From NCBI RefSeq assembly GCF_006874585.1, contig NZ_CP029761.1, positions 1 through 64,000 of the forward strand: a stretch of DNA of 64,000 bases, given 5' to 3'. A model generated the notes under the pieces. That model ran no database searches and was not told the DNA's origin. It saw nothing but the letters and a program-made list of their open reading frames with translations. Positions 17,740-27,620 of the stretch are shown one piece after another (position 1 is the first letter of the stretch; every line of letters starts with the position of its first letter). The position numbers and the translations under genes are program-made. The stretch is from Sphingomonas sp. IC081 (lineage in GTDB: Bacteria; Pseudomonadota; Alphaproteobacteria; Sphingomonadales; Sphingomonadaceae).

Positions 17740-19005
17740 ATGGTCTTGCAGGCAGCTTTGGCGACGCCGCGAAAAAGGGGGGCGCTGCGGATCGCGGCGA
17801 TTCTGGCGCTGGCGCTGCTTTCGGGCTGCGTGCGCATGATCCCGGGCGCCGCCGGGCCCGGCACGGTCAGCCCGCCCACGCAGCCCGGGACAACGCCGCC
17901 GGGGTCAATGCAGCCGGTGCCCCCGCCGCCGGCCAACGCCGTGGCGCTGGGGGTGCGCGCGGGGCCTGCGGTCACGGCGCTTGGCGTCGGCGCGATCGAC
18001 GGCGCGGCGGCGCTCGCCTCGTTCCGCGAGAGCTGTGCCAGCCTGTCGCGCCGCACCGACAGCAGCGGCCTGACCCGTCCGGCCGACTGGCAGCCGGCCT
18101 GCGCCGCGGCCCGGACATGGCCCGGCGCCTCGGCCGCGCAGTTTTTCCAGAGCTATTTCGAGACGGTCAGGATCGGCGACGGACGCGGTTTCGCGACCGG
18201 CTACTACGAGCCCGAGATCGCCGGTTCGCGCCAGCACCTGCCGGGCTACGACGTGCCGATCTACGCCATGCCCGCCGATCTTGTCCGCGCCAGGCCCGGC
18301 GATGCCGCGCCCAATGCCAAGGGGCAGATGCCGCTCGGGCGCTATGACGCGGGCGGCACGTTCGTGCCCTATTTCGACCGCGGCGCCATCGAGGACGGGG
18401 CGCTCGCCAATCGCGGGCTGGAGATCGCCTGGGCCCGCGATCCGGTCGAGGTGTTTTTCCTGCAGGTGCAGGGCTCCGGCCGCTTGCGTGCGCCCGACGG
18501 CACCGTCATGCGCATCGGTTATGCCGGGCAGAACGGCTGGCCCTATACCGGGATCGGCGGCGTCATGCGGGACCAGGGCCTGATCGGCAGCGGGCCGGGG
18601 CAATACTCGGGCTCGATGCAGGGCATCATGCAGTACATCCACGAGCACCCGGTCGAGGGTGATGCGCTGATGCGGCAGAACCAGTCCTGGGTGTTCTTCC
18701 GCGAACTGACCGGCGACGGGCCGCTCGGCGCGCTGGGCGTGCCGGTGCGCGCGCGCGCCTCGGTGGCGGCGGATCCGATGTTCGTGCCGCTGGGCGCACC
18801 GGTCTGGCTCGGACTGGACCGGCGCGAGGCGAACGGCTTGTGGGTGGCGCAGGACACCGGCGGCGCGATCAAGGGCGCCAACCGTTTCGACACCTTCTGG
18901 GGCGCGGGTGACCAGGCGCGGCTCACCGCCGGCGGCATGAGCGGGCGCGGCGAGGCGGTGGTGCTGGTGCCCAAGGGCACGCTTGCCCGGTTGCAGCAGC
19001 CATGA
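17740..19005 (+). CDS. mltA: Membrane-bound lytic murein transglycosylase A
   Basis: Lytic transglycosylase that cleaves peptidoglycan strands to 1,6-anhydromuropeptides at the outer membrane. The roughly 421-residue lipoprotein has a signal peptide ending in LLSGC and a Pro-rich linker. The MltA domain includes GYYEPEI, the FFLQVQGSGRL segment, and a C-terminal 3D domain with LDRREANGLWVAQDTGGAIKG, which carries the catalytic aspartates. The frame opens at a GTG at 17716, but that lies in a terminator; the ATG at 17740, with GGGGAGA just before it, is preferred. It overlaps the Smr gene by 4 bp. Confidence 0.92.
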   Translation: MVLQAALATPRKRGALRIAAILALALLSGCVRMIPGAAGPGTVSPPTQPGTTPPGSMQPVPPPPANAVALGVRAGPAVTALGVGAIDGAAALASFRESCASLSRRTDSSGLTRPADWQPACAAARTWPGASAAQFFQSYFETVRIGDGRGFATGYYEPEIAGSRQHLPGYDVPIYAMPADLVRARPGDAAPNAKGQMPLGRYDAGGTFVPYFDRGAIEDGALANRGLEIAWARDPVEVFFLQVQGSGRLRAPDGTVMRIGYAGQNGWPYTGIGGVMRDQGLIGSGPGQYSGSMQGIMQYIHEHPVEGDALMRQNQSWVFFRELTGDGPLGALGVPVRARASVAADPMFVPLGAPVWLGLDRREANGLWVAQDTGGAIKGANRFDTFWGAGDQARLTAGGMSGRGEAVVLVPKGTLARLQQP

Positions 19006-19622
19006 GGAGACCCGGTCGGCGACTGACGGCGGATGAGGCACAGGTCTGGGCGCAGGTCGCCCGGACGGTGACCCCGCTCGACAAGCGCCGGCCGCGGGCG
19101 CAAGCGGTGGTGGCCGAGCCTGCGCCTGCCCCTGCCCCTGCCCCTGCTTTGGCCCCTGGGGCCGTGTCGCCGCCGCCCCCGCCCGCCAGGAAGGTGAAGG
19201 GCCGGGTGCCGCCGCCGCTGCCGCCGCCGCCTCCAAAGGCGATCGGGCCGGTCGGGGCCAGGCCCCAGGAATCGCAGCTGCAGCTCGACGGCTCGTGGGA
19301 GAAGCGCATTTCCAAGGGCACGCTGCTGCCCGATTTCAGCCTCGACCTGCACGGCTCCAGCCTCGATCAGGCCTATGTCCGGCTGATGCACGGGCTCACC
19401 CAGGCCAAGTCGATGGGCGCGCGGGTGGTGCTGGTGGTGACGGGCAAGTCGCGCCCGGTCGATTCGATGGACCGGGGCAGTGCGCGCGGGGCGATCCGCG
19501 CCAAGATCATCGACTGGCTGGCGGCCAGCGAACATGCCTACGACATCGTTGCGGTGCGCGGGGCCCATCGCCGCCATGGCGGCCAGGGCGCGCTCTATGT
19601 CGTGCTGAAGAAGCGCCGCTGA
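19002..19622 (+). CDS. Smr-domain protein
   Basis: A 206-residue protein with a Pro/Ala-rich N-terminal half and a C-terminal Smr domain (about residues 113-206) that contains the DLHGSSLDQAY motif and a GxG-type loop (VVLVVTGKS). Smr domains bind nucleic acid and some cut DNA or RNA. The start overlaps the mltA stop (ATGA), so translation is coupled. The low-complexity region has AP and PP runs. Three copies of GCTGATCGGCC sit at the stop codon. Confidence 0.9.
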   Translation: MRRPGRRLTADEAQVWAQVARTVTPLDKRRPRAQAVVAEPAPAPAPAPALAPGAVSPPPPPARKVKGRVPPPLPPPPPKAIGPVGARPQESQLQLDGSWEKRISKGTLLPDFSLDLHGSSLDQAYVRLMHGLTQAKSMGARVVLVVTGKSRPVDSMDRGSARGAIRAKIIDWLAASEHAYDIVAVRGAHRRHGGQGALYVVLKKRR

Positions 19623-19674
19623 TCGGCCGCTGATCGGCCGCTGATCGGCCCATAACCGGCCGAGGATCAGTCTG

Positions 19675-19707
19675 TGTCCGGCGCGGGAGGCCCTCCCGCG
19701 CCGGACA
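19675..19707. terminator. Bidirectional terminator between Smr and TonB-receptor genes
   Basis: A near-perfect palindrome: 16 bases at 19675-19690 are complementary to 19692-19707. It stands in the gap between two convergent stop codons and is likely shared by both transcripts. Confidence 0.7.
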
Positions 19708-19719
19708 TGGCGGTCTGGC

Positions 19720-22602
19720 CTACATCCGCACGCCGATGCGCAGGTAACCGAACTGGCCGGGGACGTCGTAAGTCGTCGGGTCGTAGTTCGGGCCGGTGCA
19801 GGTGTTGCAGGCCGGCGGGTCGGTATCGAAGACGTTGTTGACGCCGAGCGTGAAGGTGAAGGCGCTGTCCATGAAGCTGGGCGTGTAGCTCAGCTGCACG
19901 TCGCCGTAGAAGCGGTCGCCCAGCTTGTGGCCGTCGCCTTCTGTCACGCCCTTGATGTAGCGGCCGGTGAACGAGCTGTCGAAGCCGCCGATCGACCACG
20001 AGAGGATGCTGGTGGCCTTCCACTCGGGGTAGGACTGGTCGGGGAAGCCGCGGGTCGTGTCCTTGTAGCTGATGGTGGTCGAGCCGGTCCCGGTGGGGAA
20101 CGATTCGGTGTACTTCATCAGGTGGTTGGCGTTGACCGAGAGGCCGAAGGTGCCCAGGTCGGTCGCCGGCGAGCTGTAGTTGAAGCTGACGTCGAGGCCG
20201 CGGGTGCGGATCGAGCCGATGTTCTGCAGCAGGCCCAGCACGCTGGCGATGCGGCCGCTGCCGGTGCGCACGACGTTGTCGCAGGCGGCGGTGTCACCCA
20301 GTTCGGCGCAGCGGGCGAGCGTGACCTGCGGGTTGATCGCCGAGATCGCGCCGTCGACGGTGATGTCGTAGTAGTTCACCTCGAGGCTGAGGCTGCGGGC
20401 GAAGCCGCCGCGCGCCCAGGCCGGGCTGTAGACCGCGCCGAACAGCCAGGTCGTGCTGGTCTCGGGCTTGAGGTTCTGGTTGCCGCCGGTCAGCGTGCCG
20501 ATCTGGCCGCCGAGCGGTTCCTGGTAGCTGCCGTCGGCGGGAACGCCGTTGGCGATGCAGTTGGTGCGGATGGTGGCCGAGCTCTGCCAGCCCGAGCCGG
20601 TGACGTTGGTGCACGGATCGTCGATCGGCGCGTCGGCGCGCGACTGGGCGCCGAACAGCTCGCCGATGGCCGGGGCGCGGAAGCCCTCGGCATAGGAGGC
20701 GCGCAGCAGCAGGTCGGAGACCGGCTTCCACAGGCCGGTGGCGGTGAAGGTCGTGCTCTTGCTGCCGGTCGAGTAATCCGAGTGGCGCACCGCGCCGTCA
20801 GCCTCGAGCAGTTCGAAGAACGGGGTGTCCTTCAACAGCGGCACGCGCACTTCGGCGTAGACTTCGTCGGTGTTGTAGGAGCCCGAGGCCGCCTGCGCGG
20901 GAATGTCGGCGCCCAGGCCCGCCTGGATGACCGGGTCGGGCGTGAACGAGCCGTGCTGGTAGCGGTGCTCGTAACCCATCGCGAAGCCGACTGGGCCGGC
21001 GGGCAGGTCGAACAGGTCGCCGCTGAGGTTGGCGGTGTAGTCCTGCATGCTCTGGCTCGAACGGTCATGCTCGGTGAACGAGATGTAGTCGAGCATGGCC
21101 TGGGTGATCGAACCGGCGCCGCCGAAGATGTTGAGCGGCACGCAGTCGCCGGTGCAGTCGGCCAGCGGGCCGAGCGCCTGCGCCACCCGGGCGGCGTTGA
21201 CGTTGCCGGTGAAGGTCTGCTTGGCATCGTTCCAGCCGAAGGCGGCGTTGACGTCCCAGTAGAACTTGCGGCTGCCGACATGGAAGCTGCCGTCGAGCGA
21301 GGCGTTGGCGGTCATCGTGTCGACGTGCTGCGTATACGTGCGCTGCCCGGCCTCGACGAGGCGCCGGCCGATGAAGCTGTAGGTCGCCGGCTGGCCGTTG
21401 GTGCCCGAGTTGAGCGTGATGCCGAAGGGGTTGTAGGGGTTGGTGGCGTCGATCGAGACGGTGTCGAGCAGGTTGCCGTTGCCCGCGTCGGGACCGATGA
21501 ACAGCGGCAGGAACGCCGCCTGGTTCTGCGAATTGCGGCGGTTGTAGACCAGCTTGGCGCGGAACGTGACGTTCGAGCTCAGTTCCTGCTTGGCGCTGCC
21601 CCAGAAGCCGTAGCGTTCGGACGGCGTCAGGAAGTAGTTGTAGGGCGAGAAGTTGAAACGGTCGGCCGCAGTGAAGGCGCGGAAATCGCCGCCCGTCAGC
21701 GTCGGGTCATAAGTGCCCTGGCCCATGAGCGGGGCGTCGCGCACGGTCACGCTGCCGCCGGCGGGCAGCGAGGGGTTGCCCGGATTGAACACGATGCGCC
21801 CGTTCACCGCCGCCGAGGAACAGCCGCCGCGCGGATCGAGGCAGCTGGTCTGGCCGGGGTTGGGGAACTGCGAGAGGTCGCGGTCGGCGGTGCTGACCTT
21901 GCCCTGCTTGACGTAGCTGGCGCCCAGCACCACCGAGGTGGTCGGCCCCTTGATGCCGTAGCTGACGTTGTAGTCCTGGGTGTGCCCGTCGCCCTGGCGG
22001 TAGGTGCCGAACTGGCCCGAGGCGCGCAGGCCGTCCTGCTCGGACTTGGTGATGATGTTGACGACGCCGGCGATCGCGTCCGAACCGTAGAGCGGCGACT
22101 GGCCCGATTGCAGGACCTCGATGCGCTCGATCTGGTTGGCGGGAATGGTGTTGAGGTCGACCGTGGAGGGAATGCCGCTGGCCGCCGTGGCGTTGACGTA
22201 GCGCATGCCGTCGACCAGCACGAGCGTGCGCTTGGCGAGCAGGTAGCGCAAGTCGATCTCGCTGGTGCCGGCGCCGACGCCGCCGCCGTCCTGCGGGTTG
22301 CCGATGTTGCCCGAGTTGTTGACCTTGGTGTTGAGGCCGCCCGCTGCGCTGGGCAGGCGTTGCAGCACGTCGGCGACCGAGGAGAGGCCGGTCTTGGCGA
22401 TCGAGGCGCTGTCGAGCACGACGACCGGGCTGGGGTTGTCCAGCGGGTTCTGGCGGATGCGCGATCCGGTGACGACGATGGCTTCGCCCGGTGTCGTCGC
22501 GGCGGCCTCGGCGTCCTGCGCCTGTACGGTGGCGGGCACCACCAGCGCGCCGAGCGTGAGCGCGGCAATGCTGCAGTGCAAATGGAAGTTCCCCGTCTTC
22601 AT
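19720..22602 (-). CDS. TonB-dependent outer-membrane receptor
   Basis: A 960-residue outer-membrane receptor that imports a large ligand with energy from TonB/ExbBD. It has a signal peptide (MKTGNFHLHCSIAALTLGAL to VQAQ), a TonB-box-like EAIVVTGSRI at about residue 40, a plug domain with RTLVLVDGMRY and YGSDAIAGVVNI, and a beta-barrel ending in the typical aromatic-rich strand. Length and plug sequence match the sphingomonad oligomer/oligosaccharide-type receptors rather than short siderophore receptors, but the ligand is unknown. The ATG at 22600-22602 is the start. The long antisense open frame is a shadow. Confidence 0.93.
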   Translation of the reverse strand: MKTGNFHLHCSIAALTLGALVVPATVQAQDAEAAATTPGEAIVVTGSRIRQNPLDNPSPVVVLDSASIAKTGLSSVADVLQRLPSAAGGLNTKVNNSGNIGNPQDGGGVGAGTSEIDLRYLLAKRTLVLVDGMRYVNATAASGIPSTVDLNTIPANQIERIEVLQSGQSPLYGSDAIAGVVNIITKSEQDGLRASGQFGTYRQGDGHTQDYNVSYGIKGPTTSVVLGASYVKQGKVSTADRDLSQFPNPGQTSCLDPRGGCSSAAVNGRIVFNPGNPSLPAGGSVTVRDAPLMGQGTYDPTLTGGDFRAFTAADRFNFSPYNYFLTPSERYGFWGSAKQELSSNVTFRAKLVYNRRNSQNQAAFLPLFIGPDAGNGNLLDTVSIDATNPYNPFGITLNSGTNGQPATYSFIGRRLVEAGQRTYTQHVDTMTANASLDGSFHVGSRKFYWDVNAAFGWNDAKQTFTGNVNAARVAQALGPLADCTGDCVPLNIFGGAGSITQAMLDYISFTEHDRSSQSMQDYTANLSGDLFDLPAGPVGFAMGYEHRYQHGSFTPDPVIQAGLGADIPAQAASGSYNTDEVYAEVRVPLLKDTPFFELLEADGAVRHSDYSTGSKSTTFTATGLWKPVSDLLLRASYAEGFRAPAIGELFGAQSRADAPIDDPCTNVTGSGWQSSATIRTNCIANGVPADGSYQEPLGGQIGTLTGGNQNLKPETSTTWLFGAVYSPAWARGGFARSLSLEVNYYDITVDGAISAINPQVTLARCAELGDTAACDNVVRTGSGRIASVLGLLQNIGSIRTRGLDVSFNYSSPATDLGTFGLSVNANHLMKYTESFPTGTGSTTISYKDTTRGFPDQSYPEWKATSILSWSIGGFDSSFTGRYIKGVTEGDGHKLGDRFYGDVQLSYTPSFMDSAFTFTLGVNNVFDTDPPACNTCTGPNYDPTTYDVPGQFGYLRIGVRM

Positions 22603-22681
22603 CTCACGACCCCCAAGAAAAAGCACCCGATATCGGGCTCTTGGGAAGGTCTCCGGCAGCATGGTGCTGCGCAACGAAATT

Positions 22682-22738
22682 CTGCAACATTGCAAAATAT
22701 CTGCAACATTCATGCAAATATGTTGCTGCGTGGCAACA
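22682..22738. promoter_or_regulatory. Repeated GCAACA-type sites upstream of the TonB receptor
   Basis: Two direct copies of CTGCAACATT (22682-22691 and 22701-22710) are spaced 19 bp apart, followed by an inverted pair TGTTGC-N6-GCAACA (22721-22738). The region is AT-rich and about 100 bp upstream of the receptor start. The symmetry suggests an operator; the regulator is unknown. Confidence 0.4.
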
Positions 22739-22817
22739 ATAATAACGTTTGCGTGTGGTTTTCTCGAATGAGGCGAACGCAAAATTAGAGCGCCCGGTCA
22801 GGAAATTGCGCGCCCTG

Positions 22818-22862
22818 CCCATACCCGCGCCCATATCCGCGGCCATATCCGCGCCCATAGCC
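22818..22862. repeat. 12-bp tandem repeat
   Basis: Three full copies and one partial copy of a 12-bp unit close to CCCATATCCGCG, between ahpF and the TonB receptor. No gene or function seen. Confidence 0.7.
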
Positions 22863-22865
22863 ACA

Positions 22866-22899
22866 CAAAAACGGGCGGACACCTCCCGGTGCCCGCCCG
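22866..22899 (-). terminator. Intrinsic terminator after ahpF
   Basis: On the minus strand a 12-bp stem (22888-22899 with 22872-22883, one mismatch) around a four-base loop is followed by a run of T. It lies 27 bp past the ahpF stop codon. Confidence 0.75.
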
Positions 22900-22925
22900 C
22901 TTGCTCGGGGGGATGCTGTCTGTCG

Positions 22926-24515
22926 TCAGGCCACTTCGAGCGCGGCGACCGGGGCCTCGTTGCGGATCAGGTAGTCGAAGGCGGAAAGCGCGGCGGTCGC
23001 GCCCTGGCCCATGGCGATGATGATCTGCTTGTAGGGCACCGTGGTGGCGTCACCGGCCGCGAAAATGCCCGGCAGGCTGGTCGCCGCCTTGTCGTCCACC
23101 ACGATCTCGCCGCGGGGCGAGAGGGCGATGCCGCTGTCCTTCAGCCACTCGGTATTGGGCACCAGGCCGATCTGGACAAACACGCCTTCCAGTTCGACCT
23201 TGTGCTCTTCGCCGCTGGTCCGGTCCTTGTAGACGAGGCCGTTCACCTTCTCGCCGTCGCCGGTGACTTCAAGGGTCTGGGCGCTGGTGAGGATCTGCAC
23301 ATTGGCCATCGATTCGAGCTTGCTCACCAGCACCTGGTCGGCGCGCAGCTTGTCGTCGAACTCGATCAGGGTGACATGGCCGACGATCCCGGCAAGGTCG
23401 ATCGCCGCCTCGACGCCCGAGTTGCCGCCGCCGATCACCGCCACGCGCTTGCCCTTGAACAGCGGGCCGTCGCAGTGCGGGCAATAGGCCACGCCCTTGT
23501 TCTTGTAGGTGTCCTCACCGGGGACGCCGAGGTTGCGCCAGCGGGCACCGGTGGTCAGCACCAGCGAGCGCGCCTTGAGCGAGGCGCCGTTGGCGAAGAC
23601 CACCTCGTGATAGCCGCCAAGCTCGCGGGCGGGCACCAGCTTTTCGGCGCGCTGCAGGTTCATCACGTCGATGTCGTATTCCCCGACGTGGGTTTCCAGC
23701 GCGGCGGCGAGCTTGGGGCCTTCGGTGTAGGGGACCGAGATGAAGTTCTCGATGCCCATGGTGTCCTGCACCTGGCCGCCGAAGCGTTCGGCGGCGATGC
23801 CGGTCGAGAAACCCTTGCGCGCGGTGTAGATCGCGGCCGAGGCCCCGGCGGGGCCGCCGCCGACCACCAGCACTTCGAACGGCTTCTTTTCGGCCAGCCT
23901 GGCCGCCGCCCTGGCCTCGGCGCCGGTGTCGAGCTTGGCGAGGATCTCCTCGACGCTCATCTTGCCCGAACCCCACATCGCGCCGTTCAGGAACACGGCC
24001 GGCACGGCCATGACGCCGCGTCCCTCGACTTCGTCCTGGAACGCGCCGCCCTCGATCAGGGTGGCGGTGACATTGGGGTTGTTGAGCGCGATCAGCGTCA
24101 GCGCCTGCACCACGTCCGGGCAGTTGTGGCAGGAGAGCGAGAAGTACATCTCGAACTGATAGCTGCCTTCCAGCGCGCGGATCTGCGCCAGCGTCTCGTC
24201 GGAGACCTTGGGCGGATGGCCGCCGGTCCACAGCAGGGCGAGGACCAGCGAGGTGAATTCGTGGCCGAGCGGCAGGCCGGCAAAACGCACGGCGGCATCG
24301 GCATCGGCGGCGCGGCGGACGAGGAAGCTGGGCTTGCGCGCGTCGTCGCCGTCAAAAGTGGCGGTGACCTTGTCCGAGAGCGAGGCGATCACGGTCAGCA
24401 GCTCGCGGGTCTCGGCAGACTTGGTGTCATCGCCCAGCGAGGCGACGAGCTCGATCGGTTCGCGCAGCATGGCGAGATATTGCGAGAGCTGTTGCTTCAG
24501 GGCGGGGTCGAGCAT
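22926..24515 (-). CDS. ahpF: Alkyl hydroperoxide reductase subunit F
   Basis: Flavoprotein NADH:disulfide reductase that regenerates AhpC. The 529-residue product has an N-terminal tandem thioredoxin-like domain with redox motif CHNC (about residue 130), an FAD-binding fold starting [14 protein letters not shown] (about 214), the second redox motif CPHC (about 347), and an NAD-binding [10 protein letters not shown]. Length matches the family. It lies about 160 bp downstream of ahpC on the same strand; an 11-bp stem (24556-24566 with 24615-24625) in the gap may modulate read-through. Confidence 0.97.
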   Translation of the reverse strand: MLDPALKQQLSQYLAMLREPIELVASLGDDTKSAETRELLTVIASLSDKVTATFDGDDARKPSFLVRRAADADAAVRFAGLPLGHEFTSLVLALLWTGGHPPKVSDETLAQIRALEGSYQFEMYFSLSCHNCPDVVQALTLIALNNPNVTATLIEGGAFQDEVEGRGVMAVPAVFLNGAMWGSGKMSVEEILAKLDTGAEARAAARLAEKKPFEVLVVGGGPAGASAAIYTARKGFSTGIAAERFGGQVQDTMGIENFISVPYTEGPKLAAALETHVGEYDIDVMNLQRAEKLVPARELGGYHEVVFANGASLKARSLVLTTGARWRNLGVPGEDTYKNKGVAYCPHCDGPLFKGKRVAVIGGGNSGVEAAIDLAGIVGHVTLIEFDDKLRADQVLVSKLESMANVQILTSAQTLEVTGDGEKVNGLVYKDRTSGEEHKVELEGVFVQIGLVPNTEWLKDSGIALSPRGEIVVDDKAATSLPGIFAAGDATTVPYKQIIIAMGQGATAALSAFDYLIRNEAPVAALEVA

Positions 24516-24675
24516 GAGTCACAGGTCCTTATGAAATGCGTGGGGAGAGAAAGCGGCGGCCCGGGGTTCCGTCGGCCGCGAAGCGCACGGGGGTGCGGCT
24601 CCGGGGGAGGGATGCCCCGGGCCGCACACTGTCACCGCGCGACCCGGATGGCCTTACGGCCTGGTCGCGTACGTC

Positions 24676-25242
24676 TTAGAGCTTGCCGACGAGGTCAAGC
24701 GAGGGAGCGAGGGTTTCCGAACCTTCTTCCCACTTGGCCGGGCAGACCTGGCCGGGGTTGGCGCGGACGTACTGGGCAGCCTTGATCTTGCGGACCAGTT
24801 CCGAAGCGTTGCGGCCAACGCCTTCGCAGGTGATTTCCATGATCTGGATGACGCCATCGGGATCGACCACGAAGGTGGCGCGGTCGGCCAGGCCCGAATC
24901 TTCGCGCAGAACGCCGAAGGCTTCGGTCAGCGCGTGGTTCTGGTCGCCCAGGAACGCGTACTGGATCTTGCCGATCTTGTCCGAGGTGTCGTGCCAGGCC
25001 TTGTGGCTGAAGTGGGTGTCGGTCGAGACGCCGAACACTTCCACGCCCATGCCCTGGAGGGCGGTGTACTGCTCACCGAGGTCTTCCAGCTCGGTCGGGC
25101 AGACGAAGGTGAAGTCGGCCGGGTAGAAGAAGAACACGGCCCACTTGCCGGCGATGTCCTTCTCGGTGACGTCGAAGAAGTCCTTGCCGACCTGGAACGC
25201 GGTGTTCTTGAACGGCTTGATGGTGCTGCCGATGATACCCAT
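24676..25242 (-). CDS. ahpC: Alkyl hydroperoxide reductase subunit C (peroxiredoxin)
   Basis: Typical two-cysteine peroxiredoxin that reduces hydrogen peroxide and organic hydroperoxides in the cytoplasm. The 188-residue product has the peroxidatic cysteine in [12 protein letters not shown] (about residue 47) and the resolving cysteine in GQVCPAKW (about 168). It is the first gene of an ahpC-ahpF unit. An overlapping set of inverted repeats lies about 80-110 bp upstream of the start. Confidence 0.98.
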   Translation of the reverse strand: MGIIGSTIKPFKNTAFQVGKDFFDVTEKDIAGKWAVFFFYPADFTFVCPTELEDLGEQYTALQGMGVEVFGVSTDTHFSHKAWHDTSDKIGKIQYAFLGDQNHALTEAFGVLREDSGLADRATFVVDPDGVIQIMEITCEGVGRNASELVRKIKAAQYVRANPGQVCPAKWEEGSETLAPSLDLVGKL

Positions 25243-25321
25243 GGATATAAGCTCCCTCGATTGGGTGTTGAAACTGACAAGAGCGGAGATAGGCCGCTCG
25301 TGTGACGATGTGTAGGGCCTT

Positions 25322-25353
25322 GATCCGATTGAGTTGATCGGATTGGCCGATCA
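25322..25353. promoter_or_regulatory. Overlapping inverted repeats upstream of ahpC
   Basis: ATCCGAT-N7-ATCGGAT (25323-25343) overlaps GATCGG-N5-CCGATC (25336-25352). Repeated GAT/ATC half-sites at about 10-bp spacing are compatible with an OxyR-like LysR regulator binding upstream of ahpC. This is inference from position and half-site spacing; the bases do not match the enterobacterial OxyR consensus closely. Confidence 0.35.
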
Positions 25354-25443
25354 GTGGGCGATGGACTGAGCGATTTCGTCGATAAAACCAGCGCAGTTGC
25401 GAAAATTCGTGCGGTGGTGCGGCAACTGGGGCAGAGGGGAGGC

Positions 25444-25836
25444 ATGAACATGCTCCGACTTGGCCGTTCGGGCCGGCTTGCGCTGCTGCTCGCCGCCTGC
25501 ACCTCGCTGGCCGCCTGCAACAGCTGGCCCACTTCGCTGGACAACCGCGCGGCGGGCGACATGACCTTCCGCTACCATCACCGTCTCTACGACCAGTGGT
25601 CGCTCTGGGCACCGGTCTCGCAAGGCCATGCGGTGATGTTCGCGCACGAACACCGCATCCGCGACATTTCCGGTTTCGAGATCACCGAGGGCGGGCGCAC
25701 CTACCGTTATGGCGCGCGGGCGCTGGCGCCGGTGCAGCAGTTCTGCGCGGGCAGCCAGAGCTGCGTGCTGGTCTATCGCGGCGAGGGCCGGCTGGAGGCG
25801 CGCACCGCGCCGCTGGCGGACGCGAAAATGGATTGA
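25444..25836 (+). CDS. Small lipoprotein, hypothetical
   Basis: A 130-residue lipoprotein with signal peptide and lipobox LAACN (about residue 25). The mature part holds a conserved-looking domain with YHHRLYDQWSLWAPV and two cysteines (CAGSQSC) that could form a disulfide in the periplasm. The ATG is chosen because GAGGGGAGG lies just upstream; the frame opens 90 bp earlier. Family not recognised. Divergent from ahpC. Confidence 0.7.
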   Translation: MNMLRLGRSGRLALLLAACTSLAACNSWPTSLDNRAAGDMTFRYHHRLYDQWSLWAPVSQGHAVMFAHEHRIRDISGFEITEGGRTYRYGARALAPVQQFCAGSQSCVLVYRGEGRLEARTAPLADAKMD

Positions 25837-25966
25837 GCGGGGCGGGACCGGCGCGGGGCGAGGGAGGGGGCGATTTTCCTACTGGCCCCGGCAGCTGTAG
25901 TGTCGCCGGAATGTCACCCGCCCGGACCCTCGCGCCCAAGCGCCCGCATGCTCAGCCTGGCTCGCC

Positions 25967-26059
25967 GCAAGGTGACAGGTGGCCGCGCAAGGTGACACCT
26001 TTCGTGTGCAAGGTGACGCCGTCACGGCGCAAGGTGACGGTTTCGGGACGCAAGGTGAC
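25967..26059. repeat. Five-copy GCAAGGTGAC array with about 21-bp spacing
   Basis: GCAAGGTGAC begins at 25967, 25987, 26008, 26029 and 26050, so the spacing is 20, 21, 21 and 21 bp, two helical turns. The spacers differ except for the last two. The array sits in the gap between convergent genes (lipoprotein and aroC). It looks like a protein-binding array or a decayed tandem repeat. The frames through it are open but unconvincing. Confidence 0.85.
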
Positions 26060-26143
26060 GGTTTCGGGCCCCGGGGGGGGCGTTTTTCCCCTGGACCGTG
26101 TCAACTGTGTCAACCGGCAGGCGGCCAGTTCAGCCGCGCCTGC

Positions 26144-27211
26144 TCAGCCGCACTGGCCGCGGTGCAGCAGCTTGTGATCGGCCAGCACCAGCGCCATCAT
26201 CGCCTCGACCACGGGCACGCCGCGAATGCCCACGCAAGGGTCGTGGCGGCCCTTGGTGAACAGTTCGGTCGCCTCGCCGTCCCGGTTGATGGTCGGCTGC
26301 GGGGTGAGGATCGAACTGGTCGGCTTGAACGCCACGCGCACGACGACCGGCTGGCCGGTCGAGATGCCGCCGGCAATGCCGCCCGCGTGGTTGGCGCTGA
26401 ACTCGGGGCCGTCCGTGCCCGGATGCATCGGGTCGGCGTTCTGCTCGCCGGTCAGGCGCGCGGCGGCAAAACCGTCGCCGATCTCCACGCCCTTGACCGC
26501 GTTGATGCCCATCATCGCGGCGGCCAGATCGGCATCGAGCTTGCCATAGAGCGGGGCGCCCCAGCCGGCGGGAACGCCGGTGGCGACGCATTCGACCACC
26601 GCGCCGACCGAGGAACCGGCCAGGCGCGCATCGTCGACGATCTTCTCCCAGCGCTTCGCGGCCTGTGCGTCGGGGCAGAAGAACGGATTGCTCCCGATCT
26701 CGGCCGCGTCGAAGTTGGTCCTGTCGATGGCGTCGCCGCCGATTTCCGAGACATAGGCGAGGATCGTCACTTCCGGGATCACCAGCCGCGCCACGCCGCC
26801 CGCCGCCACGCGGCTGGCGGTCTCCCGCGCCGAGCTGCGGCCGCCGCCGCGATAGTCGCGGAAGCCGTACTTGGCGTCATAGGCATAGTCGGCATGGCCG
26901 GGACGATAGGCCTTGGCGACGTCCGAATAGTCCTTCGAGCGCTGGTCGACGTTCTCGATCATCAGGCTGATCGGCGTACCCGTGGTTTTGCCTTCGAACA
27001 CGCCCGAGAGGATGCGGACCTGATCCGGTTCCTGCCGCTGGGTGGTGAACTTCGACTGGCCGGGGCGGCGCGCGTCGAGGAAGGGCTGGATGCGCCCCTC
27101 GTCGATGGCAAGGCCCGGCGGGCACCCGTCGACGACGGCGCCGATGGCAGGGCCATGGCTCTCGCCCCAGGTGGTGAATCGCAGAAGACGGCCGAAAGTG
27201 TTCACGCTCAT
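26144..27211 (-). CDS. aroC: Chorismate synthase
   Basis: Last step of the shikimate pathway: converts 5-enolpyruvylshikimate 3-phosphate to chorismate with reduced FMN. The 355-residue product begins [21 protein letters not shown] and contains [15 protein letters not shown], both family signatures. The frame is open 135 bp further upstream, but the ATG at 27209-27211 matches the conserved N-terminus. Divergent from the monooxygenase gene. Confidence 0.97.
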   Translation of the reverse strand: MSVNTFGRLLRFTTWGESHGPAIGAVVDGCPPGLAIDEGRIQPFLDARRPGQSKFTTQRQEPDQVRILSGVFEGKTTGTPISLMIENVDQRSKDYSDVAKAYRPGHADYAYDAKYGFRDYRGGGRSSARETASRVAAGGVARLVIPEVTILAYVSEIGGDAIDRTNFDAAEIGSNPFFCPDAQAAKRWEKIVDDARLAGSSVGAVVECVATGVPAGWGAPLYGKLDADLAAAMMGINAVKGVEIGDGFAAARLTGEQNADPMHPGTDGPEFSANHAGGIAGGISTGQPVVVRVAFKPTSSILTPQPTINRDGEATELFTKGRHDPCVGIRGVPVVEAMMALVLADHKLLHRGQCG

Positions 27212-27293
27212 GCCTGGCGCCTTGGCGCGCAATCTTCGGATTGTCCAGCGTTGGCGGTGTGTCACATGCTTGCGGAATGGCCTGCGAAGGGCC

Positions 27294-27620
27294 ATGAGCG
27301 CGGCCATGTTCCTGGTAGTCTTCCGCAATCGCAAGCGCGCCGACATCGACGCCGCCGCCTATTCCGCCGATGCCGAGGCGATGGACGCGCTCGCCCGCGC
27401 ACAGCCCGGCTTCCTCTCGTTCAAGAGCTACACCAGCGAGGATGGCGAAGTGATCGCGCTGTCCGAATGGGAGGATGAAGCCGCCGCGCTGGCATGGCGC
27501 CGCGTCGCCGCCCATGCCGAAGTGCAGGCCAAGGGCCGCGACCACTATTACCAGAGCTACACCGCCTTCGCCTGCAACGAACCGCGGGTGCGCCATTTCG
27601 AAAGGGAAAGCGAATCGTGA
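27294..27620 (+). CDS. Antibiotic biosynthesis monooxygenase (ABM) family protein
   Basis: A 108-residue protein with a dimeric alpha/beta-barrel ABM fold: FLVVFRNRK at the N-terminus, a middle [15 protein letters not shown] strand and [13 protein letters not shown]. Such proteins act on heme or quinones or are of unknown role. The ATG at 27294 follows AAGGG. Its stop overlaps the next start by 4 bp, so the ArsC-like gene is translationally coupled. Confidence 0.82.
   Translation: MSAAMFLVVFRNRKRADIDAAAYSADAEAMDALARAQPGFLSFKSYTSEDGEVIALSEWEDEAAALAWRRVAAHAEVQAKGRDHYYQSYTAFACNEPRVRHFERESES

Noticed and set aside
19927..22788. A 953-residue open frame on the plus strand
   Set aside because: It lies opposite the TonB receptor gene, has repetitive Ala/Arg/Gly/Val composition and no domain. 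It is a shadow of high-GC codon use.
25967..26059. CRISPR array
   Set aside because: The repeat is only 10 bp with 10-11-bp spacers, too short for CRISPR, and there are no cas genes.
25911..26177. Small ORF running through the GCAAGGTGAC array (RKVTVSG repeats)
   Set aside because: The peptide repeat only mirrors the DNA repeat; other frames are equally open and no ribosome-binding site is convincing.
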